From the NCBI GenBank assembly GCA_019637335.1, contig JAHBVV010000011.1, forward strand, positions 62,001 to 126,000: a DNA stretch of 64,000 nt. The letters run 5' to 3'. Source of the DNA: Candidatus Hydrogenedentota bacterium (GTDB taxonomy: Bacteria > Hydrogenedentota > Hydrogenedentia > Hydrogenedentales > JAEUWI01). Shown piece by piece: positions 9,473 through 17,960 of the stretch. Under the pieces are notes generated by a model, which saw only the letters and a list, made by a program, of their open reading frames with translations, searched no databases and was not told where the DNA came from. Position 1 is the stretch's first letter; every line of letters starts with the position of its first letter. The translations under genes were made by a program, and so were the position numbers.

Positions 9473-10474
9473 ATGACCGGTATTACTTCGTTTTTGTGCC
9501 TCGCGGGTTGCCTCGTCGCCGCAACTCCCTCCGCGGACCTCGCCACCGCCGTGAACGCCTTTCTCGACGGGCTCGACGGCAGCCAGCGCGCCCGCGCGAC
9601 CTTCGCCTTCGATTCCGACGAGCGCTGGAACTGGCATTTCGTCCCCCGCGAGCGCGCCGGCGTCTCCTTTCGCGATTTCAACGAAGCCCAGCGGGATCTC
9701 GCGCTGGCGGTGTTGAAGGCCGGCCTCAGCGAACAGGGCTTTCTGACCGCCGAGACCATTCGCGACCTCGAAAACGTGCTCCGCGAAATCGAAGGCCCCC
9801 AGGCGACCCACCGCGACCCGCTCGCCTACCACTTCCTCGTCTTCGGAACCCCCGAACCCGAGGGGACCTGGGCACTCCGCTACGAAGGCCACCACCTCGC
9901 CCTCAACTGGACCGTGGTAGGCGGAAAGCCCATCGCCACGACCCCACAGTTCCTCGGGAGCAACCCCGGCGACGTCCAGCACGGCCCCCACGCCGGCACG
10001 CGCGCCCTCGGCGATCTCGAGGACCTCGGACGCGCCTTCGTCACGGAATTGGACGAAGCAGCCCGCGCGGCGGCCATCCTGAGCGACACCGCGCCGCGCG
10101 ACATTCTGACCGGAGCCTCGCGCGAGGCCGAACCGCAGGAAGACCGGGGCGTCCGCTATGCCGATCTCGCGCCGGAGTTTCAAGCCCGGATGATTTCCCT
10201 GATCGAGGCCTTCGCCCGTGTCCAGCGCCCCGAAATCGCCGAACAGCGGCTTGCCCGCATACGGCGCGCCGGGCTCGACGATGTGAAGTTCGCCTGGATG
10301 GGCGGCCTCGAAAAAGGACAGGGCCACTACTACCGGATCCAGGGCAAGACCTTCATTCTCGAATACGACAACACCCAGAACAACGCCAACCACGTCCACG
10401 CGGTCTGGCGCGACTTCCACGGCGACTTCGGCCGCGACCTCCTCCGCGACCACTACGCGCGCCACCCCCACTAA
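9473..10474 (+). CDS. DUF3500 family protein, probably exported
   Basis: A 333-residue protein. Its C-terminal part, G-H-Y-Y-R-I-Q-G then E-Y-D-N-T-Q-N-N-A-N-H-V-H and a D-F-G-x-D-L-L ending, is characteristic of DUF3500, whose biochemical function is unknown. The N-terminus is a short hydrophobic stretch with L-A-G-C at residues 10-13, so it may be a lipoprotein or a simply secreted protein; the usual positive charge before the hydrophobic core is missing. AAGGA lies eight bases before the ATG. It is divergent from infA. A hairpin with a TCA loop follows nine bases after the stop. Confidence 0.85.
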   Translation: MTGITSFLCLAGCLVAATPSADLATAVNAFLDGLDGSQRARATFAFDSDERWNWHFVPRERAGVSFRDFNEAQRDLALAVLKAGLSEQGFLTAETIRDLENVLREIEGPQATHRDPLAYHFLVFGTPEPEGTWALRYEGHHLALNWTVVGGKPIATTPQFLGSNPGDVQHGPHAGTRALGDLEDLGRAFVTELDEAARAAAILSDTAPRDILTGASREAEPQEDRGVRYADLAPEFQARMISLIEAFARVQRPEIAEQRLARIRRAGLDDVKFAWMGGLEKGQGHYYRIQGKTFILEYDNTQNNANHVHAVWRDFHGDFGRDLLRDHYARHPH

Positions 10475-10482
10475 CCCACAAG

Positions 10483-10501
10483 AACGCGCCTCAGGCGCGT
10501 T
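10483..10501. repeat. Short hairpin after the DUF3500 gene
   Basis: AACGCGCC and GGCGCGTT form a perfect 8-bp stem around a TCA loop. There is no T tract, so it is not a standard terminator. It matches the general design of the other short-loop hairpins in this window. Confidence 0.6.
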
Positions 10502-10562
10502 CACGTGCCCGGAGCAAGTCGCCCCCATCCCCGCCAAGAACACTCCACCCGAGCGCTTCAAC

Positions 10563-10585
10563 AGGAGGTTGGGCATCCTGCCCGA
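10563..10585. repeat. Interspersed repeat copy (half of the element at 32858-33011)
   Basis: The sequence starting AGGAGGTTGGGCATC is the same as the ends of the element at 32858-33011, with one difference. Its core folds as GGGCA / TGCCC around a TCC loop. No inverted partner lies nearby. Confidence 0.65.
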
Positions 10586-10612
10586 GACAGCGTAAGGCCA
10601 CTACTCTCGAGC

Positions 10613-10650
10613 AGCTGCTCCGAAATATCAAAGGGCGCCACGGGCGCCAC
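10613..10650 (+). repeat. Repeat shared with 13666-13706
   Basis: Begins AGCTGCT, continues with CAAAGGG and ends GCCAC. The same order of blocks recurs just after the RND gene at 13666-13706, so related copies flank the exporter. Confidence 0.5.
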
Positions 10651-10693
10651 ACTGCACCCGCCAATCCCACCCCACACGCCCAGCGAAAAACAT

Positions 10694-10722
10694 TTGCAAA
10701 TCCCCCCACAACGGTGTACAAT
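10694..10722 (+). promoter_or_regulatory. Sigma-70-type promoter of the RND operon
   Basis: TTGCAA (10694-10699), a 17-base spacer and TACAAT (10717-10722). Transcription would start near 10729, inside the putative ArsR operator, which also argues against translation starting at the in-frame ATG at 10741. Confidence 0.6.
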
Positions 10723-10744
10723 ATGTCGTGAGATTGCGATATGT
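10720..10744 (+). promoter_or_regulatory. Candidate ArsR-family operator at the RND promoter
   Basis: The imperfect palindrome ATGTCG-N8-CGATAT overlaps the -10 element and start site. It matches the site in the arsR promoter (16641-16665, read on the minus strand) at about 19 of 25 positions, including an identical ATTGCGATAT half. Binding at the start site would repress transcription. Confidence 0.6.
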
Positions 10745-10785
10745 CCACGTGTGGCCCCACCTATGGGCTCGGAAGGATACCCCCC

Positions 10786-13617
10786 ATGAAAATCAGCGAT
10801 TCGATGACACGCGCCGCCATGGACCACGCGCGCCTCGTCGCCGCCGCCTTGCTCGCGGCCTGCGTCGCCGTTGCGCTCCTCGCCGGACTGCCCAGCGTCT
10901 TTCCCGATGCCCTCCCCGCGCTGAACGGCGTCAAGGTCGACACCGACCCCGAGAACATGCTGAGCCGCGACGAGGCGGTCCGCGTATTCCACAACGACAT
11001 GAAGAGAGTCTTCGCGCTGAACGAAATGGTCGTGCTCGGCGTGGTCAATGAATCCCACCCCGATGGCGTATTCAACCCCGAATCCCTGCGCAAGATATAC
11101 GAGCTCACCGAATACGCGCAGACGCTGCGAGGCGAGGCCATCGGCCAAACCGATCCCCAGGCCGGCGTCATCCGCGCGGATGTCATCGCCCCGTCAACGG
11201 TCGACAATATCGAGCAGGGCGGCCCGGGCGTCGTGAAGTTCGAGTGGCTCATGCCCGGGCCCCCCGCCACCGAGTCTGACGCCATCGCCGTGCGCGACAA
11301 GGCCCGCCGGATCCCCTTCCTCGACGGCACCCTGCTCTCGGAGAGTGGGGGGGCGCTCTGTCTCTACCTGCCCCTGACCTCGAAGGATCTGAGCTACAAC
11401 GTCTACTCCAGTCTCCGCGACCGGATCGCCACTTTCGAGGGGGACGAGCGCTACTTCATCACCGGGTTGCCCGTGGCCAACGACACCTTCGGCCATGAGA
11501 TGTTCGTTCAGATGGCGATTTCGGCCCCGACGGCCATGGTCGTCATCTTCCTCCTGATGCTCTTTTTCTTCCGGAAGCTCACTCTGATCATATCGCCGAT
11601 GCTGATTGCGCTGGCCTCCGTCATCCTCACGATGGGGACGCTGGTTATCACCGGCAACACGATTCACATCATGAGCTCGATGATCCCTATTTTCATCATG
11701 CCCATCGCTGTGCTCGATTCGATCCACATCCTGTCGGAATTCTTCGACCGCTACCAGCAGACGCGCAACCGCCGCGAGACCATGTTGCAGGTCATGGACA
11801 ACCTCTTCACACCCATGCTCTACACCTCGCTGACTTCGTCGGCGGGTTTCGCATCCCTGGCGCTCACCCCGATCCCGCCGGTACAGGTTTTCGGGCTCTT
11901 TGTCGCCATGGGCATCATGCTGGCCTGGTTCCTCACCATCACCTTCATTCCCGCGTATATCATGTTCATCCCGGAAAAGCGCCTGGAGAACTTCGGGCTT
12001 GTGCATGAGCCCGGTGCGGAGGAGGCCATCGAAAAGGGGCCGATCGCGCGCTTCCTGCACTGGATCGGCTATTTCGCCTTCCACCACGCCAAAGGCGTCG
12101 TGGCCGCCGCCGTCCTCCTGCTGGCGGTCGCGGCTTACGGCATCGCGAATATCGAAATCAACGACAACCCCACCAAGTGGTTCAAACAGTCGCACCCCAT
12201 CCGCGTGGCCGATAAGGTCCTCAACGAGCACTTCGGCGGCACCTACATGGCCTACCTCGTACTGCGCGCGCCCGGCGAGTCCGCCGAAACCGCCCTCGCG
12301 GGGACCAGCCAGCCCGAAGCCGAGGAAACGCCCGACGCGCCCGCCCTGCCCGCTGGACTGGGGGGCGACAGCGCGCCCGCCCTGCCCGCCGGCCTGGGGG
12401 GCGACCGTGCGCCGGCCCTGCCCGCCGGCCTGGGGGGTGCGCCGGTGGAAGAAGCAGCGCCCGCCCGGGCGGCGGATTCCGGAAAACCGGAAACCTTCAA
12501 GGATCCCGAAGTGCTCCGCTATATGCGCGGCCTCCAAGACCATCTGCAAACGACCGGCGTCGTCGGCAAATCAAATTCCGTCGCCGATATCGTGCGCACG
12601 GTCCACCGGGAACTGATCGATGGCAGCGAGGAGAATTTCCGTATCCCGGACAGCCCCGCCGCCGTCGCGCAGTGCCTCATGCAGTTCCAGAGCAGCCACC
12701 GGCCCGACGACCTGTGGAAGCTGGTCACCCCCGACTACCGCCAGACCAGCCTCTGGGTGCAGCTTCGCAGCGGCGACAACGTGGATATGACCCACGTCGT
12801 GGATGAAGTGGCCCGCTACATGGTGGAGAACCCCCCGCCCGTCCCCCTGGAACACGAGTGGTTCGGCCTCTCCTACATCAACGTGGTCTGGCAGGAGAAG
12901 ATGGTCGCCGGCATGCTCGAGGCCTTCCTCGGGAGCTTCCTGGTCGTCCTCTTCATGATGGTCATCCTCTTCCGGTCGGCGCTCTGGGGCCTGCTCTCCA
13001 TGATCCCGCTGACCCTGACCATCGCGCTGATCTACGGTGTTGTCGGCATCATCGGCAAAGACTACGACATGCCCGTGGCCGTGCTCTCGTCCCTCACCCT
13101 CGGCCTCGCGGTCGACTTCGCGATCCACTTCCTCGCCCGATCCCGCGCCCTGTATGCAACCTACGGATCCTGGGACGCCTGCCACGACCACGTCTTCGGC
13201 GAGCCGGCCCGCGCGATCATGCGCAACGTCGTGGTCATCGCCGTCGGCTTCACACCCCTGCTCCTGGCCCCCTTGCTTCCCTATGTCACCGTCGGCATCT
13301 TCCTGGCCTCGATTCTTCTCGTTTCCGGGCTGGCCACGCTGCTGCTGCTACCTTCGCTGATCCGCCTGCTGGAACCGCTCCTGTTCCCCAAAACCCAGTT
13401 GGTGGCCATGCTATGCCGTTTCGGAACCACCTTTGTCGCAAGCGTAATCGGCATCTTTCTCGTCGCCGTAAACGCGCACCCGTTCCTGGGCGTCACCTGG
13501 GCCACCCTGCTCACCGCCATCGCGCCCCTCGTTCTGGTCGCCGCCGGGATCAGCTGGGTCCTCGCCCGGCGCAGCTCGTGCCGCACCTGGCCAGCCGCCG
13601 AAACGGAGGCGCCATGA
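10786..13617 (+). CDS. RND/MMPL-family exporter with periplasmic PALPAGLGG repeats
   Basis: A 943-residue inner-membrane exporter of the MMPL branch of the RND superfamily, which uses the proton gradient to move lipids or hydrophobic compounds. It has the usual 12-helix plan: one N-terminal helix, a large periplasmic loop, helices 2-6 at about 240-400, helix 7 near 435, a second loop and helices 8-12. Acidic residues occur in I-A-V-L-D-S-I-H and G-L-A-V-D-F-A-I-H, the expected proton-relay positions. Residues about 518-552, in the second loop, carry three A-P-A-L-P-A-G-L-G-G repeats. ATG 10786 has GGAAGGA upstream. It leads an operon-like series with a LolA-like protein and an outer-membrane barrel. 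Confidence 0.9.
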   Translation: MKISDSMTRAAMDHARLVAAALLAACVAVALLAGLPSVFPDALPALNGVKVDTDPENMLSRDEAVRVFHNDMKRVFALNEMVVLGVVNESHPDGVFNPESLRKIYELTEYAQTLRGEAIGQTDPQAGVIRADVIAPSTVDNIEQGGPGVVKFEWLMPGPPATESDAIAVRDKARRIPFLDGTLLSESGGALCLYLPLTSKDLSYNVYSSLRDRIATFEGDERYFITGLPVANDTFGHEMFVQMAISAPTAMVVIFLLMLFFFRKLTLIISPMLIALASVILTMGTLVITGNTIHIMSSMIPIFIMPIAVLDSIHILSEFFDRYQQTRNRRETMLQVMDNLFTPMLYTSLTSSAGFASLALTPIPPVQVFGLFVAMGIMLAWFLTITFIPAYIMFIPEKRLENFGLVHEPGAEEAIEKGPIARFLHWIGYFAFHHAKGVVAAAVLLLAVAAYGIANIEINDNPTKWFKQSHPIRVADKVLNEHFGGTYMAYLVLRAPGESAETALAGTSQPEAEETPDAPALPAGLGGDSAPALPAGLGGDRAPALPAGLGGAPVEEAAPARAADSGKPETFKDPEVLRYMRGLQDHLQTTGVVGKSNSVADIVRTVHRELIDGSEENFRIPDSPAAVAQCLMQFQSSHRPDDLWKLVTPDYRQTSLWVQLRSGDNVDMTHVVDEVARYMVENPPPVPLEHEWFGLSYINVVWQEKMVAGMLEAFLGSFLVVLFMMVILFRSALWGLLSMIPLTLTIALIYGVVGIIGKDYDMPVAVLSSLTLGLAVDFAIHFLARSRALYATYGSWDACHDHVFGEPARAIMRNVVVIAVGFTPLLLAPLLPYVTVGIFLASILLVSGLATLLLLPSLIRLLEPLLFPKTQLVAMLCRFGTTFVASVIGIFLVAVNAHPFLGVTWATLLTAIAPLVLVAAGISWVLARRSSCRTWPAAETEAP

Positions 13618-13826
13618 CACTGCTCAGAAAACTCTCCCGAAAGAAACAGGTTGCAGTATCAACACAGCTGCTGCTCTCAGATTTCAAAGGGAGATACGGG
13701 TGCCACGTTCAAGCTCCGTGGCTCCGCCGCGAAGGCTTGAGCGTGCGAGATTCCAGTAGAGCGCCAACAATCAGAAGCAGCATTTCATCCAAGATGGTTT
13801 GCGCGAAGCGTCATGAAAGCCTGTAA
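13614..13826 (+). CDS. Possible small ORF overlapping the RND stop codon
   Basis: A 70-codon frame whose ATG overlaps the exporter stop as ATGA. It has no recognisable domain and its middle runs through an interspersed repeat (13666-13706), so it may be chance coding. A cationic N-terminus (L-R-K-L-S-R-K-K) is the only feature. I would treat it as doubtful. Confidence 0.2.
   Translation: MTLLRKLSRKKQVAVSTQLLLSDFKGRYGCHVQAPWLRREGLSVRDSSRAPTIRSSISSKMVCAKRHESL
13666..13706 (+). repeat. Repeat shared with 10613-10650
   Basis: Same ordered blocks as the copy upstream of the RND gene: AGCTGCT, TTTCAAAGGG, ACGGGTGCCAC. The copies differ by small insertions and substitutions. Confidence 0.5.
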
Positions 13827-13899
13827 CTCCAGGGCCTTTACGCCCAGTAGCTATTGAAATCCACAGAACGTTGAGACAAATACGTCAAGGAGACCAGCC

Positions 13900-14715
13900 A
13901 TGAAACTCTCTATACGCAACGCCACCCTGGCCCTCGCCCTCGCCGCCTTCCTCGCGGCCCCGGCGCCAGCCCAGGAGACCCCCAGCGTCGACGAGATCGT
14001 CCAGAAAGCCCAGCACATGGCCTACTACCAGGGCCAGGATGGCCGCGCCAAGGTCACTATGACCATCAAGGACAAGCAGGGGCGCACCCGAACCAAGGCC
14101 TTCACCATCCTGCGCATGAACGCGGACGACCAGGACCGCGAGCAGAAGTTTCTCGTCCACTTCTCCGAACCCGCCGACGAGCGCGGCACGGTCTTCATGG
14201 TGCACAAGCACGTCGGCAAGGAGGACGACCGCTGGCTTTACCTGCCCGCCCTCGACCTGGTCAAGCAGATCGCCGCGAGCGATGAGCGCACCAGTTTCGT
14301 GGGTTCCCATTTCTTCTACGAGGACGTCTCCGGACGCGGGATCGAAGAAGATACGCACGAACTCGTGGAGACCACGGCAAACGCCTACGTCTTGAAGAAC
14401 ACGCCGAAGAACCCGGGCGCGGTGGAGTTTGACTCCTTCACGATGTATATTGACAAGAACTTCTTCATTCCATTCGAGATTCGGTTTGAGAAGGGCGGCA
14501 ACGTCTACCGCATCGCCCGCGTCCTCGAAGTCAAGGACATCACGGGAAGCGACGGAACCGTCTACAAGACCGTGACCAAGTCGGAAATGGTGGACGTCGA
14601 GTCCGGCGGTTCGACGCGGCTGGATTACGAAAGCGTCGAATACGGCGTCGGCCTGAGCGACGATCTCTTCACGGAGCGCTACCTGCGCAAGCCGCCCCAG
14701 CAGTTCCTGAGGTAG
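13900..14715 (+). CDS. Outer membrane lipoprotein-sorting (LolA/DUF1329-like) protein of an RND module
   Basis: A 271-residue periplasmic protein. The first 25 residues form a signal peptide ending A-P-A-Q. The mature part has the LolA-like pattern of strands: K-V-T-M-T-I-K-D, then F-S-E-P-A-D-E-R-G-T, then W-L-Y-L-P-A-L, and a late R-I-A-R-V-L-E-V-K-D. This is the COG2834 type repeatedly found beside MMPL/RND exporters and outer-membrane barrels, where it is thought to shuttle a hydrophobic substrate across the periplasm. AAGGAGA precedes the ATG. It lies between the exporter and barrel genes, giving one gene per envelope layer. Confidence 0.85.
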   Translation: MKLSIRNATLALALAAFLAAPAPAQETPSVDEIVQKAQHMAYYQGQDGRAKVTMTIKDKQGRTRTKAFTILRMNADDQDREQKFLVHFSEPADERGTVFMVHKHVGKEDDRWLYLPALDLVKQIAASDERTSFVGSHFFYEDVSGRGIEEDTHELVETTANAYVLKNTPKNPGAVEFDSFTMYIDKNFFIPFEIRFEKGGNVYRIARVLEVKDITGSDGTVYKTVTKSEMVDVESGGSTRLDYESVEYGVGLSDDLFTERYLRKPPQQFLR

Positions 14716-14722
14716 TCCGGTT

Positions 14723-14753
14723 GCGCGCCGCCCCCGGCTGGGCGGCGGCGCGC
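14723..14753 (+). other. GC hairpin between the LolA-like and barrel genes
   Basis: GCGCGCCGCCC is followed by a GGGCGGCGGCGCGC arm with one three-base bulge. No T tract follows, so it is more likely an mRNA-stabilising or attenuating intercistronic hairpin than a terminator. Confidence 0.4.
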
Positions 14754-14779
14754 CCATTGGTTATGACAGGGCATACATC

Positions 14780-16273
14780 ATGATACACACGCGTCTCCCG
14801 CGCACGATTTCCCTGCTGGCATGCGGCCTGATCCTGCTCGTCGGCCTCCCCTTCAATCCCGCCGCCGCCCAGGACGAACCCGCGTTGCCCCCCGGCCTCG
14901 GCGGGCCAGAACCGGACGACGCCCCCGCGCTCCCGCCCGGCCTCGGCGGGGGGGAGGCCCCGGGCTTGCCACCGGGCCTGGGCGGGCCGGAAACCGGCGA
15001 TGCGCCCGCACTGCCGCCCGGCCTGGGCGATGCGCCGGAAGATTCCGCCGCGCCCGAAGCCGGGTCCGGCGATACGCGCTTGATCGATCGCCTGCCGCCA
15101 TGGCTCCACGGCTTCTGGGAAACCCGCGCGGGGATGCGGACCCACAACGATCCGGAACAGCCGGGGGATATCAGCATCGGCGAAACCCGCCTGCAACTCG
15201 AAGGCAAGAAGTTCTGGGACGCCGCCAGCCTCGAAGTCACCGCCGATTTCGTGGGGGACGCCGTGGATGAGGAGGGCCATTTCGACCTCCGCCAGCTACG
15301 CCTCAGTTTCTCGCCGCTCGATACCGTCGACATCCGCATCGGGCGGCAGGTGCTCACCTGGGGTACGGGCGATATGCTCTTCATCAACGATCTCTTCCCC
15401 AAGGACTGGCCGTCCTACTTCCTCGGCCGCGATCAGGAATACCTCAAGGCCCCCTCCGACGCCCTTCGCGTCGGCTGGTACCCCGGCCCCGTTAACATCG
15501 AAGTGGTGTACACGCCCCGATTCGATCGCGACCGTTTCATCCGCGGCGCCCGCGTCACCTACCACAACCCGCTCTTCGGGCCCTCGGGGCGCGACAGCCA
15601 GGTGCAGAGCAGCCCCCCGAATGACTGGTTTCAGGACGACGAAATCGCCCTCCGCATCTACCGCCGCGTCAACCGCTTCGAACTCGCGTTCTACGCCTAC
15701 GACGGCTTCTGGAAAAGCCCCGGCGGCCAGTCCTTCATTCCCTTCGAAGCCACCCACCCGCGGTTGCGCGTCTATGGGGCGAGCGCGCGCGGCCCGCTGG
15801 GCAAGGGGATATTCAACGTGGAAGCCGGTTACTACGACTCGCGGGACGACCGGAGCGGTGCGGATTTCGCCGTGAACAACAGCGAGTTCCGCTTTCTCAT
15901 CGGGTACGAACAGGAGCTCGCGAAAGAGTTCACCGGCGCCGTCCAGTACTACCTCGAACACATGATGGACTACGACGCCTACGCCAATTCCCCCTTCTTC
16001 CTGTTCCTCCCGAAGCGCGACGAGGACCGACACGTCTTCACCGCGCGCCTCACCAGACTCCTCATGAACCAGAACCTCACCCTCAGCTTCTTCGCATACT
16101 ACAGCCCCACCGACAAGGACGCCTACCTGCGGCCCAAAGCCACCTACAAGGTAAACGACCACTGGACCGTGGAAGCAGGGGGGAACGTGTTCCTCGGGCA
16201 GGACGACCACACCTTCTTCGGGCAGTTCGAAGCAACCACCAACGTCTACGCGTCGATGCGCTTCTCTTTCTGA
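14780..16273 (+). CDS. Outer-membrane beta-barrel protein with N-terminal PALPPGLGG repeats
   Basis: A 497-residue protein with a signal peptide ending near A-A-A-Q (residue 31), then about 55 residues containing four P-x-L-P-P-G-L-G repeats, and from about residue 100 a long barrel-like region of alternating strands ending in a C-terminal aromatic (M-R-F-S-F). The barrel resembles DUF1302/alginate-export-type proteins that accompany RND and LolA/DUF1329-like partners. The low-complexity tail would lie in the periplasm, and its motif also occurs in the exporter's second periplasmic loop. The role is inferred to be the exit pore or acceptor for the exported compound. The substrate is unknown. 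Confidence 0.8.
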   Translation: MIHTRLPRTISLLACGLILLVGLPFNPAAAQDEPALPPGLGGPEPDDAPALPPGLGGGEAPGLPPGLGGPETGDAPALPPGLGDAPEDSAAPEAGSGDTRLIDRLPPWLHGFWETRAGMRTHNDPEQPGDISIGETRLQLEGKKFWDAASLEVTADFVGDAVDEEGHFDLRQLRLSFSPLDTVDIRIGRQVLTWGTGDMLFINDLFPKDWPSYFLGRDQEYLKAPSDALRVGWYPGPVNIEVVYTPRFDRDRFIRGARVTYHNPLFGPSGRDSQVQSSPPNDWFQDDEIALRIYRRVNRFELAFYAYDGFWKSPGGQSFIPFEATHPRLRVYGASARGPLGKGIFNVEAGYYDSRDDRSGADFAVNNSEFRFLIGYEQELAKEFTGAVQYYLEHMMDYDAYANSPFFLFLPKRDEDRHVFTARLTRLLMNQNLTLSFFAYYSPTDKDAYLRPKATYKVNDHWTVEAGGNVFLGQDDHTFFGQFEATTNVYASMRFSF

Positions 16274-16296
16274 GGGGATCAGATGCGGAAGCCGCG

Positions 16297-16605
16297 CTAC
16301 TTGAAGCGCTCGCCCACACACGCCATGATGTTATTCAGGTGCGGCTCATTGATCTGGTAGAAGATCTGGCGCCCACGCCGTTCCGCGCGAAGCAGCCCGC
16401 GGTCCTTCATCTTACCCAGATGTTCAGACGCCATATGGCTCGGAATGTCGCACGCCTCCGCCAGCTCGCCCACCGGGTACTCCCCCTGGATCAGCATCTG
16501 CACCATCCGCAGGCGGTGCGGGTGCGCCAGCGTGCGCAGGCATTCGGCCGCCTTCTCCAATCCCTCCAGGGACGTCAGCGGACATACTTTGTTTCGCGTG
16601 GTCAT
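16297..16605 (-). CDS. ArsR/SmtB-family transcriptional regulator
   Basis: A 102-residue winged-helix repressor. L-A-H-P-H-R-L-R-M-V-Q-M-L opens the first helices; G-E-L-A-E-A-C-D-I-P then H-M-A-S-E-H-L-G-K-M is the recognition helix-turn-helix; G-R-Q-I-F-Y-Q-I is the wing. Cys8, Cys22 and Cys52 could sense a metal, thiol or oxidant; the classical E-L-C-V-C-D motif is absent. I chose ATG 16605, 11 bases after GGAG; the in-frame GTG at 16614 is only two bases from that site. It converges on the barrel gene, and its promoter carries an operator matched at the exporter promoter, so it probably controls the export module and itself. Confidence 0.9.
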   Translation of the reverse strand: MTTRNKVCPLTSLEGLEKAAECLRTLAHPHRLRMVQMLIQGEYPVGELAEACDIPSHMASEHLGKMKDRGLLRAERRGRQIFYQINEPHLNNIMACVGERFK

Positions 16606-16640
16606 GGTTCGCACTGCTCCGTCTCTACCCAGACATACGT

Positions 16641-16670
16641 ATTATATATCGCAATATGACGATATGTCAA
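16641..16670 (-). promoter_or_regulatory. arsR promoter with embedded palindromic operator
   Basis: On the minus strand: TTGACA (16665-16670), an 18-base spacer and TATAAT (16641-16646), a consensus promoter. The perfect inverted repeat ATATCG-N8-CGATAT (16646-16665) fills the spacer, so the bound regulator would block polymerase. This suits autorepression. Confidence 0.75.
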
Positions 16671-16755
16671 CCCAGAAAAAACACGCAAACAGCCAAGACA
16701 AATGCTCCGCACCCCGCGACCACAACACCGCACCCTCCTCAATGCATCCCAGACC

Positions 16756-17828
16756 AACGCGTCAACCCGTGCCACGCGATCGCGCCCCCGAAGGATCGCG
16801 GGCATTCCTGCCCGCGACAACGACCGCCCCCGCCAGCACAACACCGCACCCTCCTCAACGCACCCCAGCCCCGCGCGTCATCCCGTGCCACGCGATCGCG
16901 CCCCAGCGCGTTCGTGTGCCAGGAGCAACGCCCGCCCACCACCGCCAAGCACCACCCCACACGAGCGGCTCCACACCCCACACGAGCGGCGAAAAGGCCC
17001 CCCCTCCCGGCGTGCCACGGACAAGCCCCCGCCCGTCATCCCGTGCCACGCGATGGCGCACCAGCGCCTTCGTGTGCCAGGAGCAACGCCCGCCCACCAC
17101 CGCCAAGCACCACCCCACACGAGCGGCTCCACACCCCACACGAGCGGCGAAAAGGCCCCCCTCCCGGCGTGCCACCGACAAGCCCGCAAGGGCTTGCCCG
17201 TGCCAGTCCCCAGGGACTGACGCGCCAAAACCACACCAACCACCAAAATCAGCCCACACGTCCAACAGAGCACAAACCCCCATCCCAGCCACCCCAACCG
17301 GCGGGTCTGTCCCGTCGCCGTCCACCCCAGCCCCGCGCGTCAACCCGTGCCACGCGATCGCGCCCCAGCGCGTTCGTGTGCCAGGAGCAACGCCCGCCCA
17401 CCACCGCCAAGCACCACCCCACGGCAAACCACACCCCGCTCCACACCCCCCTCCCGGCGTGCCACGGACAAGCCCCCGCGCGTCAACCCGTGCCACGCGA
17501 TCGCGCCCCAGCGCGTTCGTGTGCCAGGAGCAACGCCCGCCCACCACCGTCAACACCACCCCACACGAGCGGCTCCACACCCCACACGCTCCACACCCCC
17601 CTCCCGGCGTGCCACGGACAAGCCCCCGCGCGTCAACCCGTGCCACGCGATCGCGCCCCAGCGCGTTCGTGTGCCAGGAGCAACGCCCGCCCACCACCGT
17701 CAACACCACCCCACACGAGCGGCTCCACACCCCCCACGCTCCAGCCGTCCCCCCTCCCGGCGTGCCACGGACAAGCCCGCAAGGGCTTGCCCGTGCCAGT
17801 CCCCCCAGGCGCGCCCTGGCAGCCAATG
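16756..17828. repeat. C-rich long-period repeat array
   Basis: A unit of about 150 bases recurs with related starts near 16757, 16877, 17035, 17340, 17482 and 17633. Blocks recur in fixed order: GTGCCACGCGATCGCGCC, GCGTTCGTGTGCCAGGAG, CACACGAGCGGCTCCACAC and CCCGGCGTGCCACGGAC. Spacing varies because some units are truncated. Embedded hairpins include an 8-bp stem with a TTCC loop at 16796-16815 and CAAGCCC / GGGCTTG around GCAA at 17179-17196 and 17772-17789. The plus strand is strongly C-rich and G-poor. Long open frames on both strands are by-products of this composition. I do not consider it coding, and periods of 150 bases rule out CRISPR. Confidence 0.7.
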
Positions 17829-17884
17829 CTGCTCCGAAAACACAACGACGAGCGCGCAAAGAACGTGGCACAGCCGTCCCGGCC
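17829..17884. repeat. Internally deleted copy of the 57.7-kb inverted-hairpin element
   Basis: It starts TGCTCCGAAAA like position 57733, then jumps to GCAAAGAACGTGGCACAGCC like 57806-57826. The left hairpin of the related element is missing. Confidence 0.55.
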
Positions 17885-17960
17885 AGGGCAATCTCATTTA
17901 AACTCGATCTCGGTATATGGACGTAAACTTGAATCGATTTGGAACCTTGAATCAACGATA

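Noticed and set aside
9109-10731. Arg/Pro-rich plus-strand frame across infA and DUF3500
   Set aside because: It overlaps two well-supported genes in other frames and shows only the composition bias of GC-rich shadow frames.
16756-17828. CRISPR array
   Set aside because: Repeat period is about 150 bases with variable spacing and no short constant repeats separated by unique spacers; no cas genes in the window.
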